The notes beneath the pieces were generated by a model. That model saw only the letters and a program-made list of their open reading frames with translations, searched no databases and was not told the DNA's origin. DNA of 64,000 bases from assembly GCA_961205875.1 (NCBI GenBank), contig OY540820.1:5146001-5210000 (forward strand), in the 5' to 3' direction. Each line of letters starts with the position of its first letter. Positions within the stretch are counted from its first letter, which is position 1. This stretch comes from Sialis fuliginosa. Its lineage: Eukaryota; Arthropoda; Insecta; Megaloptera; Sialidae. Positions 10,796 to 22,515 of this stretch are shown here, in pieces. A program made the position numbers and the translations under genes.

Positions 10796-11503
10796 CCCGG
10801 GAAAAAATTTCAGATCTGAAGTGATCTCGGTTGATCTTCATTTTGGAACAAATCAGATCTTTGTAGATAAATAAACTTTTGTCTACCTTAAATAACAAAT
10901 TAATACACATATACTATATAGAAACCTTGTTTATAATTTAATCAATTAAAAAAAAATTGTACAGAAACGTATTGAATGATATTTGAGGCCCGTATATTAA
11001 ATTAATAAATAAATTCACAAAACACCCCCTGTCACAGATGAAGGGTTGTAATTGGTCTCATTCGATCCAGCGGGAAAAATACTTCGGGATACTAGGTGAA
11101 TTTTTCTCTGTTTCGCTACTTATGGTATTCATTATTCATTATAGAAAATCGTAAATATCTCGACTCCTGTGCTAGATAGAGGGTTGTTTTGCCCCCCACA
11201 CACCTAGTATCCCGAAGTATTTTTCCCGCTGGATCGAATGAGACCAATTACAACCCTTCATCTGTGACAGGGGGTAAGTTGTGAATTTATTTATTAATTT
11301 AATACACGGGCCTGAAATATCATTCAATACGTTTCTGTACAATTTTTTTTTAATTGATTAAATTATAAACAAGGTTTCTATATAGGTAGTATATGTGTAT
11401 TTGTTATTTAAGGTAGACAAAAGTTTATTTATTTACAAAGATTTGATTTGTTCCAAAATGAAGATCAAACGAGATCACTTCAGATCTGAAATTTTTTCCC
11501 GGG
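10796..11503. mobile_element. 708-bp palindromic foldback element
   Basis: Arms 10796-11098 and 11201-11503 are inverted copies (by eye about 95 percent alike) ending CCCGGGAAAAAATTTCAGAT, with a 102-bp loop. They interrupt B1 inside GCATTCTTAAA, with at most a 2-3 bp duplication (TT or TTC). There is no frame of any length. Shared landmarks inside both arms are CAGCGGGAAAAATACTTCGG and ACCCCCTGTCAC(AG). Confidence 0.85.
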
Positions 11504-11594
11504 TTCTTAAATTTTATATCTTTTGTGTTGTAGTACTTATCATTTTGTAATCGGTAGCAAGAGCTCAACAGCGTTATAACTAAGTTTCACTGTA

Positions 11595-11948
11595 ATAATA
11601 AAAGTATAGTTTTACATGCAAATATTTTTGTGTATAATTTATTTTATTTCAATATTTTATTTGTAATCATTTGTGGTTTATTTCAATTGAACATGGTTTT
11701 TTAATTTAACTCTGGTTTCCCGTCGAATTGGTATTGTAAATATGTAAATAACTACAATTTACAATTTAATTTTTTATTTTTAATTAATAAATTTGAATTA
11801 CCAAATACATTATTTGAACGTAACATTTTATAATATTTTATTTTTGACACAAAGGGCAGACCAATTGTTTAAAATGTTTTGAGATAAACTAAAAGCACAA
11901 ATTACGTTATATCGATTATAAGTCCTTCAAAAAATTTGTTTTAAATAA
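11595..11948. other. Unique AT-rich DNA
   Basis: Nothing recognised. Confidence 0.4.
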
Positions 11949-12387
11949 TAAGGTACTGACATCAGTTTTGGATATGACCCCAGTAACAGCTATTTTTAAA
12001 TTGAACTATTTAACTGTCTTGCAGCGTGATTTGATGACAATCGGCCAATAGGTTTAAAAATGGTGGACATTTAAACTAATTATTAGTATAATTTAGGTAT
12101 TATATTATCATAGCAACTGCTTTACATTGTTTCAAAGACGATTCTTTCTTTTATATCTTTTGTGTCGTAGTACTTATCATTTTATAATCATTAACAAGTA
12201 TCCATCACTGTGTGCTCATTACTTGTTTTATTTATCCATTACTGGAGAAAAGACATAAATAAAATAAAAGGCTATAATTAAAAAACAAACTTTATTTACG
12301 AACTTTAGTAATTAAATTGATTAAATGAAGTTACTTGTTTTATTAGTAATATGAGTTGATGAGAACATTATTGGTTCCAGTACCTTA
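11949..12387 (+). mobile_element. Family A MITE, copy A2
   Basis: Has both ends: TAAGGTACTGACATCAGT at the left and, inverted, TAAGGTACTGGAACCAA at the right. TA at the borders fits a TA target. Internal landmarks are CAGCGTGATTTGATGACAAT, CATAGCAACTGCTTTACATT and CCATTACTGGAGAAAA. It is shorter than A6 and lacks some interior sequence. No coding capacity. Confidence 0.85.
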
Positions 12388-12496
12388 TTTAGTTAATAAA
12401 AATCTTGTTTTACTTGTTGCAATCACCGAAGCGATTTGAATATTTAAGAAAAAAAGGAAAAAAGGCCTAATTTTTTATACAATAATGTTCATTTTT
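12388..12496. other. Unique spacer
   Basis: Nothing recognised. Confidence 0.35.
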
Positions 12497-12652
12497 CAGG
12501 GTTGTAGGTACAGACATTTTGAGGCCCGAGGTGCAAAAAATTGAGGCCTTGGGGCCTAAGTAGAAACACGCCATCTAAACCGAATTCTAAAAATGTTATT
12601 TGTTAAATTGCAACTCCCCCCCCCTCCGAACAAAATTCTTACTACACCCTTG
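12497..12652. mobile_element. Short hAT-like MITE (possible)
   Basis: Left CAGGGTTGTAGGTAC, right inverted CAAGGGTGTAGTAAG (three mismatches), with a C-run before the right end as in elements V1 and X. A clear 8-bp duplication was not found. Confidence 0.4.
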
Positions 12653-13544
12653 CATAATACATTAAGTTAAAAGCTTGTGCCGTCTTGCCCTTGGCTGAAT
12701 CTTGCCCTCTTATCCCCTACATACGAGTACATACCTATCAACTATGCATTTGTATTTGATAAAATATTAACTACCACAAAGACATCACTTCATGGGTCTT
12801 GAATCTTTATGTAGTTACATTTTTTGTTTGAATTAATGTCGTAATTGGTTTATTAACTAATCCCATATTGATTAATACCTTATCAATATTACCCCTAGGG
12901 ATTTTGTATTTTTGCGATAAATCGAATGCATCTGGAATATAAATTAGTTGTACTGAATATTGAATATTCATATTTTGGACGTAAATATTTTTTTAAAATA
13001 CTTTTTCCACGGAAATTTTATTCAAATTTCTTTGTCCTGGATTACCGTTTCGGATGTAATTTTATTTATTATCAGAGAGAAATATAATCGTAAATCAAAT
13101 TTATTACACATATTGCTTCATATTTTTTATAAATTTGTTAACGTACATAAAATATATTGTATGAATTAAATCAATTAATTTTTATACAAACATGAGATAA
13201 AAAATATTTTTTTATGAAAAAAATAGAAAATTATAAAAAAACAACTGATAAACAAATCCATCAGTAAAAGAATATTTTTTAATTAGTTAATTATGTAATA
13301 AATACTCGTAAAAATGAATTTTAAAAAATTATGAAAGATAATATCAATTAAGTTGGACGTGTGACTAATTTTTGCTCACGAATTGTATTATTTTCTGACG
13401 TTCAATGATGCTCATGAAAAAATTTAATATATCATGTTACAAATTAACTTTTGTATGTATTCGAGTTGACATTTTTCTATGAAATTTCTATGAAAAGTGA
13501 TATTAAAACTATGAAATTTGAAAACTTAAAATTTTAAATTTCGT
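12653..13544. other. Unique AT-rich DNA
   Basis: A scrap at about 13360-13420 (TTTGCTCACGA and TCTGACGTTCA) recalls the TCACG-rich repeat R at 36780. The 69-codon frame at 12960-13169 is low-complexity. Confidence 0.35.
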
Positions 13545-13705
13545 TAAAAGTATGTTTTTTATATAGAAAAAAATGTTCAAACCGCAGGTCTGTATCTCAA
13601 ACCGTTTTCGAGATATGGCCTTTCAAAGTTTCAGTTTTTTCAAAATTTTGGGGAAAAATAGCCGTAACTTTTGAATGCGTAGTCGGAATTGATTTTAGTT
13701 GACAA
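13545..13705 (+). mobile_element. Foldback Y half copy, Y2
   Basis: Shares CAAACCGCAGGTCTGTATCT and CTCAAACCGTT, then CGAGATATnGCC, with the left arm of Y1 at 59412. Confidence 0.65.
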
Positions 13706-14168
13706 ATTTGAATTGACAGACTGATGAACTGGACTGAAGGATTTTTAAATATTAATATTTTTCATTAGTCTGAAGGTCACGGACTGAACTGATACCAGAT
13801 TGATGCCAAACTCATCGTGAAACCTCTATATTAAGTCTGTCCAGGTGGATGAGAGATCAACATTGAATTTCTAATGAAACCATATTCTATTTTATTACAG
13901 GTACCTTATTTTTAAATCTGAATCGAGTGTGTAAACTTTTTTATAGATAAAAACATATCCACATTACTCTTTTATTTATTCTAGCTTGAACATACTAGGT
14001 CGTGAGTGCTTTTTTTTCACTATCATGCAAGCTAACAGGTTCATTTTTTACTATTACCAGTCATGCACAACGTATGTTTCTCGTGCCACAATTTTATGGA
14101 TATTGGAATTCAAAAATGTATTTCAATTTATTAACATCGTAATGAATATGATAAAATATATATATTTT
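13706..14168. other. Unique DNA
   Basis: Nothing recognised. The 84-codon frame at 13986-14240 runs into a repeat end. Confidence 0.35.
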
Positions 14169-14690
14169 ACTAGCTGCTACCCGCGGCTTCGTTCGCGTGT
14201 ATTTCGAAAAAACCCCATCTCCATGATATTTTTTCACTAAGGATCACGTTAAATGTATAACTAAACCAGCGTAAAATACAGCTCCAAGCAGTATTTTATT
14301 TAGCCCCCACCCCCCCTCTCACTCAGTATCTCCCGGTTCAAAAAATCTGAAAAAATTGACGAGACTTTAGTCAACATTATCATTGTAAATTTTGGAATAA
14401 TAGTCACAGAATTTATTATTTTCATATCTAGGCATGTGGGGTGTCGAAATGTAGATCTTAATTAATATAAAATATGACCATTTTTTTGAACTCAAATATG
14501 ACGCTCGTACAGGGCTCCAAGCAGTAATTTATATCGTCCCCCCCATAATTCGGTAACTATTGGCTCAAAAAATCTGACAAAAATTTGGTAACGAGGTTTT
14601 GGTGAGACTACCAACGACAAATTATTAATTCAACTATATTTTTCGAAAATCCTAGACAATAACTCCGTATTCCACGCGAGCGAAGCTAGT
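14169..14690. mobile_element. ACTAGCT-ended element, D-related
   Basis: Left ACTAGCTGCTACCCGCGGC plus TTCGTTCGCGTG; right, inverted, ACTAGCTTCGCTCGCGTGG. The interior is colinear with parts of D1 (53906-54682): TCCAAGCAGTATTTTATT with a C-run, GGCTCAAAAAATCTGA, GAGACTACCAACGACAAAT, and TCATATCTAGGCATGTG. Non-coding. The two families share a body but have different ends. Confidence 0.65.
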
Positions 14691-15793
14691 AGGTTATATA
14701 AATTGTAGTAAGGAAAATATCGGTATGGAGAACCATACATGACTTCCATGTTCTTTCTATCCTTTTCAATAATTTTTAAATATAAATTTTTTGAAATATA
14801 TTTTATTAATATAATCTACTACTATGAATATAAATTTCGTAATACATAAAAAACATATATACTTAACCAACATGAATTAATTACATATTAATTAGTATTT
14901 AAAATTCAAATTTTAAGTGTGTTTTTCACCCCTTAAATGGCTGTTTGGGCACGTACAAATAATAAATATCCCTTAGATTCAATTGAACTGCAAATGTACC
15001 AAATCTTATCAAAATTAGTGAGATAATACTCGTAATGTTCACTTTTTAGACGAAAAAAGTTACAAATTTCTAATCTTTCCAAAACCCCTAATCCGATTAG
15101 CACCAAAATCAATAAGTCTGGAGTACTCACTGAGACAAACATTATCCCCAAAAATAATTCAGATCGGTGCATTTTTACGGTAGTTATCGTGAACGAAAAA
15201 AAATCTACATCCTGACACACAGACACACGCACAGCCGCCATGCGGAAATTAACTTTTCTTTACGTTTTGAAGTTAGTACAATCAGAATTTGTCATTTTCT
15301 CGGACACGATTTTTCGATGGTATTACAATACTTCCATTTCTTTCAGAACATGGAATTAAAAACTACATTTTATATAAAAAGTTTATAAACCTCTGGTTCA
15401 GCCTGTATTATTCGACAGCTGCTAATCCCCGATTCTAGAACCCCTATTTTGCGCAATAGCAAAAAGAGTTCGAGTATTGAAAGGCATATCCTATCAATTT
15501 AATTAATGATAAAACGATTTGAAGTAATCTCGGATTAGATGACGTATTTACTAATTCTACTTCGAGTATCACTTACAAGGGATTTGTTCGCACATATATC
15601 GAGAATCTATACAAATACGATTACCTGAACCCCAAACGCCCGAAGATTCATTCAATTTTCTTTCTGAAATACATACATCAATAATGCCGATATAATACTC
15701 GTACCTATTTGTAAGTTATTATACATAACATACATATTTGTAAAGAAGAATGTTTTAGCTATAAGTTAGTATTAACATAAAATTAATTAAAAA
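14691..15793. other. Mostly unique DNA with a G-family scrap
   Basis: 14889-14960 matches the inside of G2 (TATTTAAAATTCAAATTTT, then TTTTCACCCCTT, then TGGCTGTTT). A purine/CA-rich run ACACACAGACACACGCAC lies near 15217. No gene supported. Confidence 0.4.
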
Positions 15794-16216
15794 ACATCTG
15801 CCAAGAAAATGCACAGTGCTTCCTCGTGCTAAATTTTATAGAATATTTTTTGTAGAGCATTAAATTTCCTATAATATGGGACTACAACGTTTGTTGTAAA
15901 ATATTCCCTTACAAAGATTTATCTCAATTTATTTTAAAAATTCGTGTTTTGTTTTTCTGAATTGATATTTGCTTGGATTTTTAAATGTCATTTTGACATT
16001 TGTCAAAAAATTAAAAATATACGAAAAAATAATCAGGTGTGTCTTGAGAAAAAATTCGAACTAATATTTTTTAGTAAAATTGTATAAAAATTAAATGGTT
16101 AACCAATTCCTGGCAATTTATCTCAACATTATCGGGTTTTATTTAAATTGTTCAATAATTAACTACCTTTGGTGAATTTAGCACGAGGAAGTACTGTGCA
16201 TTTACTTGGCAGATGT
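15794..16216. mobile_element. Family C derivative C3 with full terminal inverted repeats
   Basis: Left ACATCTGCCAAGAAAATGC and right, inverted, ACATCTGCCAAGTAAATGC; similarity runs about 45 bp from each end. The body is minus-strand C sequence with the microsatellite half missing. This copy suggests that C moves as an inverted-repeat element, although the longer C copies lack the second end. Confidence 0.75.
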
Positions 16217-16217
16217 A

Positions 16218-16585
16218 TTTTCTTCAGTAATGGATAAAGTAAAACCAGTAATGAGCACGCAGTGATGGACACTTACTAATGATAAGTACTACGACACAAA
16301 AGATATAAAAGAAAGAATCATCAAATTTGAAACAATGTAAAGCAGTTGCTATGATAATATAATAATTAATAAATAAATTATACTAATAATTAGTTTAAAT
16401 GTCCACCAATTTGACACCTATTGGTCGATTGTTATCAAATTACGCTGTAAGACAGTTAAATGTAAATAGATTAATATTCAGAAATGGTAGTAATCAAATA
16501 TAAACATATATTCCTAATTCAGTACCTACCTACATTTAATTAAATTTTGCCATTACTGGGCTCTTTACCAAAACTGATAATATTA
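16218..16585 (-). mobile_element. Family A, partial copy A3
   Basis: A minus-strand copy starting directly after C3 (CAGTAATGGATAAAGTAAAA) and running to TGCCATTACTGGG. The terminal AAGGTACTGGC ends are lost. Landmark CCTATTGGTCGATTGTTATC is present. Confidence 0.75.
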
Positions 16586-17282
16586 AACATTTTTTATAAT
16601 TCCCCAGTCTCCTAAACATAAATGTTTAAAACATTTAAAAATAATAAATAAGTATGAATATTAATACGCAAAGATAATATGTAAAACCACATGCGGGAGG
16701 GGGGGTATTAAATAAAATTATATAAATTGACAATGTTACTTTACTGTGTTAACTTTTCGGCACGTGTTTATATATTCTTGAATTTGTGTTTTTATGTATA
16801 TGTGTATTTTTTATCTTTACATTCAACTGGTTTAGAAAGTTCTAATTCATAGATTCATCTGGTTAATGAACCGATGAAAGTTATGTTATAGGTGTAAAAA
16901 ATCACTAGGTAATGTGGAAGAGTTATTCTTGCATTTTTTTGTTTTATTTTATTGCAATGTAAACTAATTTATATTAGTTCCTGTTTAAATTTTTGGTATA
17001 CCGTACAAGCCCACGTATCGGAACTTGCATAAAAGAGAAGGCTAAAGTTACATAAATATTTATACACAGAGTGAATAAAAAACCTTTCCTGTTAGACGAC
17101 ATTGTTCATAGACTTCCTATTAGTCTTATTCTTAGACAAGGAAAGATAAAGGACACAAATAACACATTACCTAGCGTTGTTACCATATCGCTCCACGAAA
17201 AATCACTCCGCGAGTCATTGGCGTATCATTCAGATTTTAAAATAAATATCAACTGTTTTGAATTATAAAATTAATTAATATC
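16586..17282. other. Unique DNA
   Basis: A run of nine G at about 16696-16706 may mark an old hAT-like element, but no ends were found. The 65-codon frame at 17071-17268 has no recognisable domain. Confidence 0.35.
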
Positions 17283-18085
17283 AAGCTTGGGGTGGGGTGA
17301 AACCCTTTAGGTCCACACAATCAACTTCTCAACACAGTATGATTATAAATACTTGAACTGATTATTTATTATTTCCGTATAGTTTATGTGAATATTTTTT
17401 TAATATAAATATGAAAAATTTTAATGGAATCGGTCAGAAATAAAACTCACTTTTGTATTATGAATATTAGTTTTCTAATATCCTAATGTCAATAATATAA
17501 CGATTAGAATTAAATTACATTTGTTTTATAAAACGTAACTATGCTGACAATTTAAATTTAATTGCATTTATTGTTTGTTGAATTGTAGACTTATTATATT
17601 AGTATTTAAAATTCAAATTTTGAGGGAGGTTTTCACCTTTCACCCCTTCTATGGCTGTTTAGGTACGTATAACAAAAAAAATATTGAATTACATTTTTCA
17701 TTATTTGTATTGTAGAACATTTGTGCTAATGTAAGTTTCAAGTAAATCCGACAAAAAAAAACTTTACACCCCTTTTTACCCCCTTAGGGGTTGAAATAAC
17801 AAAACAAATACCGAAATACATTTTTCGTTATTTGTATTGTAGAATATTTATGCTAAGTTTCATGAAAATCCGACCAAAAAAAAACTGTACACCCCTTTTT
17901 ACCCCCTTAGGGGTTGAATTAACAAAACAAATACTGAAATAAATTTTTCATTATTTGTATTGTAGAATATTTATGCTAAGTTTCAAGAAAATCTGACCAA
18001 AAAAAAAAACTGTACACCCCTTTTTACCTCCATTAGGGGTTGAATTTTGAAAAATCCTTTCTTTCAGTAGCTTTTTTCATTTGCG
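17283..18085 (+). mobile_element. Repeat family G, copy G2 (longest)
   Basis: From AAGCTTGGGGTGGGGTGAAA to TTTCTTTCAGTAGC. It has the G3 landmarks plus a longer middle and an amplified inner block. No coding capacity. Confidence 0.65.
17665..18050 (+). repeat. Three-copy minisatellite inside G2, period about 123-126 bp
   Basis: Each unit contains TTATTTGTATTGTAGAA, ATGCTAAGTTTCA and ACACCCCTTTTTACCCCCTT followed by AGGGGTTGAA. Successive TTGAA starts are at 17791, 17914 and 18040. Confidence 0.85.
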
Positions 18086-18773
18086 AGATTTCGACTGCGG
18101 ACTATTCGCCCGCGGACTATCCGCGCGAACAGTCCGCTTCCTGTTCAACAGAGCTTATATCGTTCAAATATGCCATAGCCAACTTTATCCTCCATATAGA
18201 AAATTAAACTTAGGGCTTGTAACCCGAAAACAAAAAGAATATATTAAAATTATGAAAGTGCCATTCAAAATATTAATAAGTACACATTACTATGTATGTG
18301 AAACGCCCAGTATAAAACAATCACTTGAATTTAAATATACAATAAAATTTATAATTATTATAAAATTAAAATTATTTCTCATAGGTACACCAATTTATGA
18401 AAGTACGTATGATGTGTACGAAAAAAATCAGAGCATAACCATATTAAAAATAAATCGATCTGTCAGCTTGTTGAACAATATTATTAATTTAATGAAAGTA
18501 CGTATGACGTAAAGTAATTATTGTATATGACATCTAGATCAATGGCCTAAATTCTTTCTCAATCACATCATCACAACTCTCAATGATTGAGAGTATTGTA
18601 TAATAAATAATCAAACTTTTAAAAACCATTTATATAAATATATGTAGGTACAAACATTCGCTAATACTGTTCAAATATTAATAATACTAATATTACACAT
18701 ACGAAAGTTATATATTAATTATGTCATTTCTTTTTTTAATAAATCATAGACTACATAACTGCAGAAAGTGAAT
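18086..18773. other. Unique DNA with a few small palindromes
   Basis: GCGGACTATCCGC with an inverted GGACTGTTCGCGCGG neighbour at 18095-18142, and ACTCTCAATGATTGAGAGT at 18576-18594. The 143-codon frame at 18081-18512 is lysine/isoleucine-rich, starts in a G copy and is not protein-like. Confidence 0.4.
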
Positions 18774-19786
18774 ATACAGGGTGAGTCATTTTAATCAACG
18801 CAGTCAAATATTTCGAAAAGTAAGCGAAATTGAGAAAAACGTTTCAAACAAAAGTTGCTTGGTTACAAGGGGGCCAAAAACGATGAACTTGCGGTTGACT
18901 TTCAAACCATTTTTCAAGGTCAAATCAAAGTCAACTTTGATTTTTAAATAAAAACCTATATTTTTATTGCATATTCGTATTCTACGTGAAAAAATTAGTA
19001 TCTTTAGTAGGAAAAAAAATTCTTAAAAATGCTTTCTTCCCTCGGTAGAAGTCGCTGTAAGATTAATCAACGAACCCAAATATTTGAAAAAAAGTTGCAC
19101 CTCATAGCTTATTAAAGTCAAACTACTTTTAGAATTACCGAAAAACAACGGCGTGGACGTGGGATGCTTTTTTATTGTGAGTCCCTTTGCCTCTCACATT
19201 TGGGCCTTCTACAACAGCTACTCAAAATTACCTCCATACGCTTGTATGCACACTCCAATCCTCCTTTCAAACTGCTCTACAGTAGTGATTAACGTTTCCT
19301 TGATAAATAATTTTAAGCAGCTGTTGTAGAAGGCACAAATATGAGAGACAAGGGGACTCACATTAAAAAAGCACCCCAAAGGAAACATACAACTACTACG
19401 TCCACGCCGTTGTTTCTGGGTAATGCTAAAAGTAGTTTAACTTTAATAAGCTATTAGGTGCAATTTTTTTTCAAATATTTGGGTTCGTTGATTAATCTTA
19501 CAGCACTCTCTACCGAGAGAAGAAAGCATTTTTAAGAAATTTTTTTCCTACTAAAGATATTAATTTTTTCACGTAGAATACTAATATGCAATAAAAAATA
19601 TAGGTTTTTATTTAAAAAATCAAAGTTGGCCTTGATTTGACCTTGAAAATGGTTTGAAGGTCAACCGCAAGATCATTATTGTTTGGCCCCCTTAAGACCA
19701 AGCAACTTTTGTTTAAAACATTTTTCTCAATTTCGCTTACTTTTCGAGATATTTGACTACGTTGATTAAAATGACTCACCCTGTAT
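18774..19786. mobile_element. Foldback element I, intact, 1013 bp
   Basis: Ends ATACAGGGTGAGTCATTTTA on both strands. Arms 18774-19230 and 19308-19786 carry several mismatches and small indels. Inside are AACAACGGCGTGGACGT and CTTCTACAACAGCT. The 77-bp loop is single-copy. No target duplication was resolved. The two ends would form a long hairpin transcript. Confidence 0.85.
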
Positions 19787-19862
19787 TTCTAACTATTTAC
19801 TATTAATTTTCTATTTTATTTTTTGTAGAAAATGTACCTACATATATCACATATACATAATA

Positions 19863-19960
19863 AGTTACTGGCACCCGTTGTAGCCGCTATAAGAGCAAGG
19901 TTTACTGTTTTTGTGATTGACGGGCTTCTTTTTTATAATTATCATAACTCATGTAAAGAA
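19863..19960 (-). mobile_element. Family A end fragment A4
   Basis: TACTGGCACCCGTTGTAGCC then GCTATAAGAGCAAGGTTTAC, the right-end 90 bp of A in minus orientation. Confidence 0.7.
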
Positions 19961-20064
19961 ATACCATATAGAATATTGTTATATTAATTTAAGATAATAA
20001 TCTATGTATTTATACTTATAATATAATAGTAGTGACGTTAGGCATGAGTTCCAGCCAGAATTCC

Positions 20065-20539
20065 GATACGCCTCAAGGTATATAAAGACAAGGTAGTCTC
20101 AACAATTCCTTGACCAATCAGCGTTGGCGCGGGAATTGACGTCACCTGGGGGATATATTCAAATGTCATAAATTTTTAATTGAATATTAATTATAAAAAA
20201 ATCCTTTATTTATTCTTGTTTTCGTATTTTTTGATATTTTAACAACACATACAATCAAATAAGTACAAAATCGACATTGTAAAATCATAAAAAAGCTGTC
20301 AAAGACAATTTGGTCAATTCGAGAATTTCGGAATTTGTACTTATATGATTGTATGTGTTGTTAAAATATCAAAAAATACGAAAACAAGAATAAATAAAGG
20401 AATTTTTTGTAATTAATATTCTATTAAAAATTTATGACATTTGAATATATCCCCCAGGTGACGTCAATTCCCGCGCCAACACTAATTGGTCAAGGAATTG
20501 TTGAGACTACCTTGTCTTTATATACCTTGGATACGCCTC
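20065..20539. mobile_element. MITE J with a 10-bp target duplication
   Basis: Element 20075-20529 (455 bp) ends AAGGTATATAAAGACAAGG on both strands. The arms are about 190 bp and nearly identical, around a central spacer of about 70 bp. GATACGCCTC at 20065-20074 and 20530-20539 is a perfect 10-bp duplication. Long inverted repeats with a 9-10 bp duplication fit Mutator-like elements; the family assignment is inference. Each arm carries TGACGTCA-like GACGTCA words and TATATAAAG. Confidence 0.85.
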
Positions 20540-20763
20540 TAAAGGTGAGTGAATAGTGCGTATTTTGAAATCCCTACTGATAAATATAAAAATATATTGC
20601 TTGTATATCATGCGCTTTTAGGTAATATATTATTTAGTACCTAATAAACCTATACAATTAGTAGAATTATTGATTGATTACAAATACGTAATTGTTAATT
20701 TACACAATCAAATAATGTATGTATATATGTATGTATGCACTGTATATTAATAACGGGTTAAAC
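20540..20763. other. Unique AT-rich DNA
   Basis: Short ATGTATGTATATATG tract only. Confidence 0.35.
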
Positions 20764-20812
20764 CAGGGATGGGGAAATTGTGGTTTTCCTCTACACTCAG
20801 TGCAACCTTCTG
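20764..20812 (+). mobile_element. hAT-like left end, solo
   Basis: CAGGGATGGGGAAATTGTGG. Terminus type only, no partner. Confidence 0.3.
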
Positions 20813-20951
20813 TAATTATTATATACAACATTTAAAATATTGTTTTATTTATGTATTATAGCTTAACTAAAAGTTTTAGTTGTTAAAAATTTTCGTTGTA
20901 ATTGCCATATTTTTTTAAATTTATTATGTTTTGTGTGCATTGGGTATATGG

Positions 20952-21734
20952 TAGAGATCAGATCGGACCTTAAAAAAGTAGCCCGATACGGTCCGAAACT
21001 TTTTTGTTTTGGCCCAGTCCGATCCGGTCCGATTTATACGATTTATATTAAGGTCCGATCCGACCCGGTTCGAACATTACAAACAAAAATTAAGCCCGGT
21101 CCGATCCGATTCGAATTTCGAACCGGATCGGGCTGGCCCGGCCCGAACTGATCTAAGAAAATTGTATTGTATTACAAAATACAATACAATTTTTTTTGAT
21201 AGTTCATATAATAAATTATATATATTAAAATATAATATAAAAATATACTAATTCATTGAGCGACGCGTTCAGTGGTAAAAATCGAAACTAACACAATCGG
21301 ATCAGTTGTCATCTAACCTGATTTAATCGATGTTTAGTAAACAATTAAATCACTGATTATATACGTACAATTAGAGTATTTAATTTCACACGTCTTAACC
21401 CAGAGACAGTGGACGCCCTTATTTTTTTACGCTATTATTATAAATTATAATGTTGTTAATAATATATAAAATAATAATAAAAGTAATTGTAAGTAAAAGT
21501 TTTGTTTTGAAAAAATAATATATTTATTTATTCTTTAGGCCCAGTCCGATTTATATTAAAGTAAGGTCTGACCCGACCCGGTCCGATGTATACCAAGGTT
21601 CAGTAAGGCCCGATCCGACCCGGTCTTGTTTATACTAAGGTCCGATCCGATCCGGTCCGAACATTACAAACAAAAATTAAACCCGGTCCGATCCGATCTT
21701 AAATGCGGATCGACCCGGCCCGAACTGATCTCTA
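20952..21734. mobile_element. hAT-like MITE S1 with GGTCCGATCC subterminal repeats
   Basis: Ends TAGAGATCAGATCGG and, inverted, TAGAGATCAGTTCGG. Flanks GTATATGG and GTATAGGT agree at 6 of 8 positions, a decayed 8-bp duplication. Both subterminal zones are packed with GGTCCGATCC-type words, and a block of about 70 bp (CGAACATTACAAACAAAAAT) recurs in direct orientation at about 21043 and 21636. The 72- and 80-codon frames at 20933-21251 are artefacts of the word repeats. Confidence 0.7.
21159..21194. repeat. Perfect short palindrome inside S1
   Basis: AAAATTGTATTGTA and its inverse around TTACAAAA. Confidence 0.7.
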
Positions 21735-21742
21735 GTATAGGT

Positions 21743-22137
21743 GCGGGCCTTGAATTTTTCGGGTCACGATTGTGATCCCACCTGAGCGTAAGCTATTTTC
21801 TTTTATTGATATTCGCGCATTTTAATGTTTAAATACCTGTGATTTAAAAGAAAATTTAGACGAAAAATAATAAAAATTAAAAATTCTTATCTTTAAATTG
21901 ATTTTTCTATGGAAAGTTGAAATTTGAAGCATGAAATATAAAACTTCATTCTGTCCATGGCCCCCACATCCTATCGCGGACCCCCGGGTTAAGATTTTCA
22001 ACGGACCCAATTTGTTACAAATATGGACATATAAGAAATTAAAAATACGTACAAATCATTTTACTGGATGTTAATTATATTATAACGCGACTCAAAATGA
22101 AAGTACGATAAATAATTATAAATACAGTCAATTATTA
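21743..22137. other. Old hAT-like scraps and unique DNA
   Basis: GGTGCGGGCCTTGAATTTTT and GCGGACCCCCGGGTTAAGAT are of the kind seen near hAT ends. Boundaries are not recoverable. Confidence 0.3.
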
Positions 22138-22515
22138 TTAACTGGGGTAAAACTGAAACAAAATACAAATCTTTCATGTTTTTTGACAGTTAACGATACA
22201 AATTCATACTTTATTTTTTTCTACTAGATGCGCTTATGAATAACCATTTTAAATACTTACTTATATGTCATTTGAACTGTATGTACGATACAACACGGGC
22301 TTTAAAAATGAAAAAAGTGTGTTTAATTTTTAACCTCAAATTTGGGAAAAAGTGAAACAGGCCTCTAATGGAAAATATTTCTCGCTAAATTAAAAGAAAA
22401 GCTGCAAAGGCAACTTTGACTTATCTTCTTTGTGACATATCAATGTGAAATTGTAACTTAAATTAATATCTGAGCTATACAGAAAGTTATGTGCAAAGAA
22501 TTTAGGGGTGACACA
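22138..22515. repeat. Region with GGGGTAAAnTGAAAC words
   Basis: ACTGGGGTAAAACTGAAAC at 22140 and GGAAAAAGTGAAACAGG at 22343 echo the ends of the inverted pair at 22516 and 23528. It may be the outer part of that element. Confidence 0.4.

Larger units (their letters stand above)
10492..11556 (+). mobile_element. Family A, copy A0 (internally disrupted)
   Basis: A sequence at 10550-10705 (GAATATTAATCTATATACAT, then ACAGCGTGATTTGATGATGA) continues at 11512-11556 (TTTATATCTTTTGTGTTGTA). B and the 708-bp palindrome, and a deletion, separate the two. The usual A ends are missing or degenerate. Confidence 0.65.
10455..11592. mobile_element. pogo/Tc1-mariner-like element used as a nest
   Basis: Left end CAGTGAAACTTCGATATAAC and right end, inverted, CAGTGAAACTTAGTTATAAC, each bordered by TA (10453-10454 and 11593-11594). 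TA duplication plus CAGTGAAACnTCGATATAACG-type ends is typical of pogo/Tigger-like elements. There is no transposase. The interior is filled by family A, B and palindrome sequence, so it is either a deletion derivative with insertions or a capture of other repeats. Confidence 0.65.

Noticed and set aside
18081-18512. 143-codon open frame, the longest in the window
   Set aside because: It starts at the edge of repeat G2, is dominated by K, I, N and S as expected of AT-rich noise, shows no domain, and has no splice or promoter context.
20933-21251. Overlapping frames rich in GPIR/SDPVR
   Set aside because: Produced by the GGTCCGATCC subterminal words of S1.
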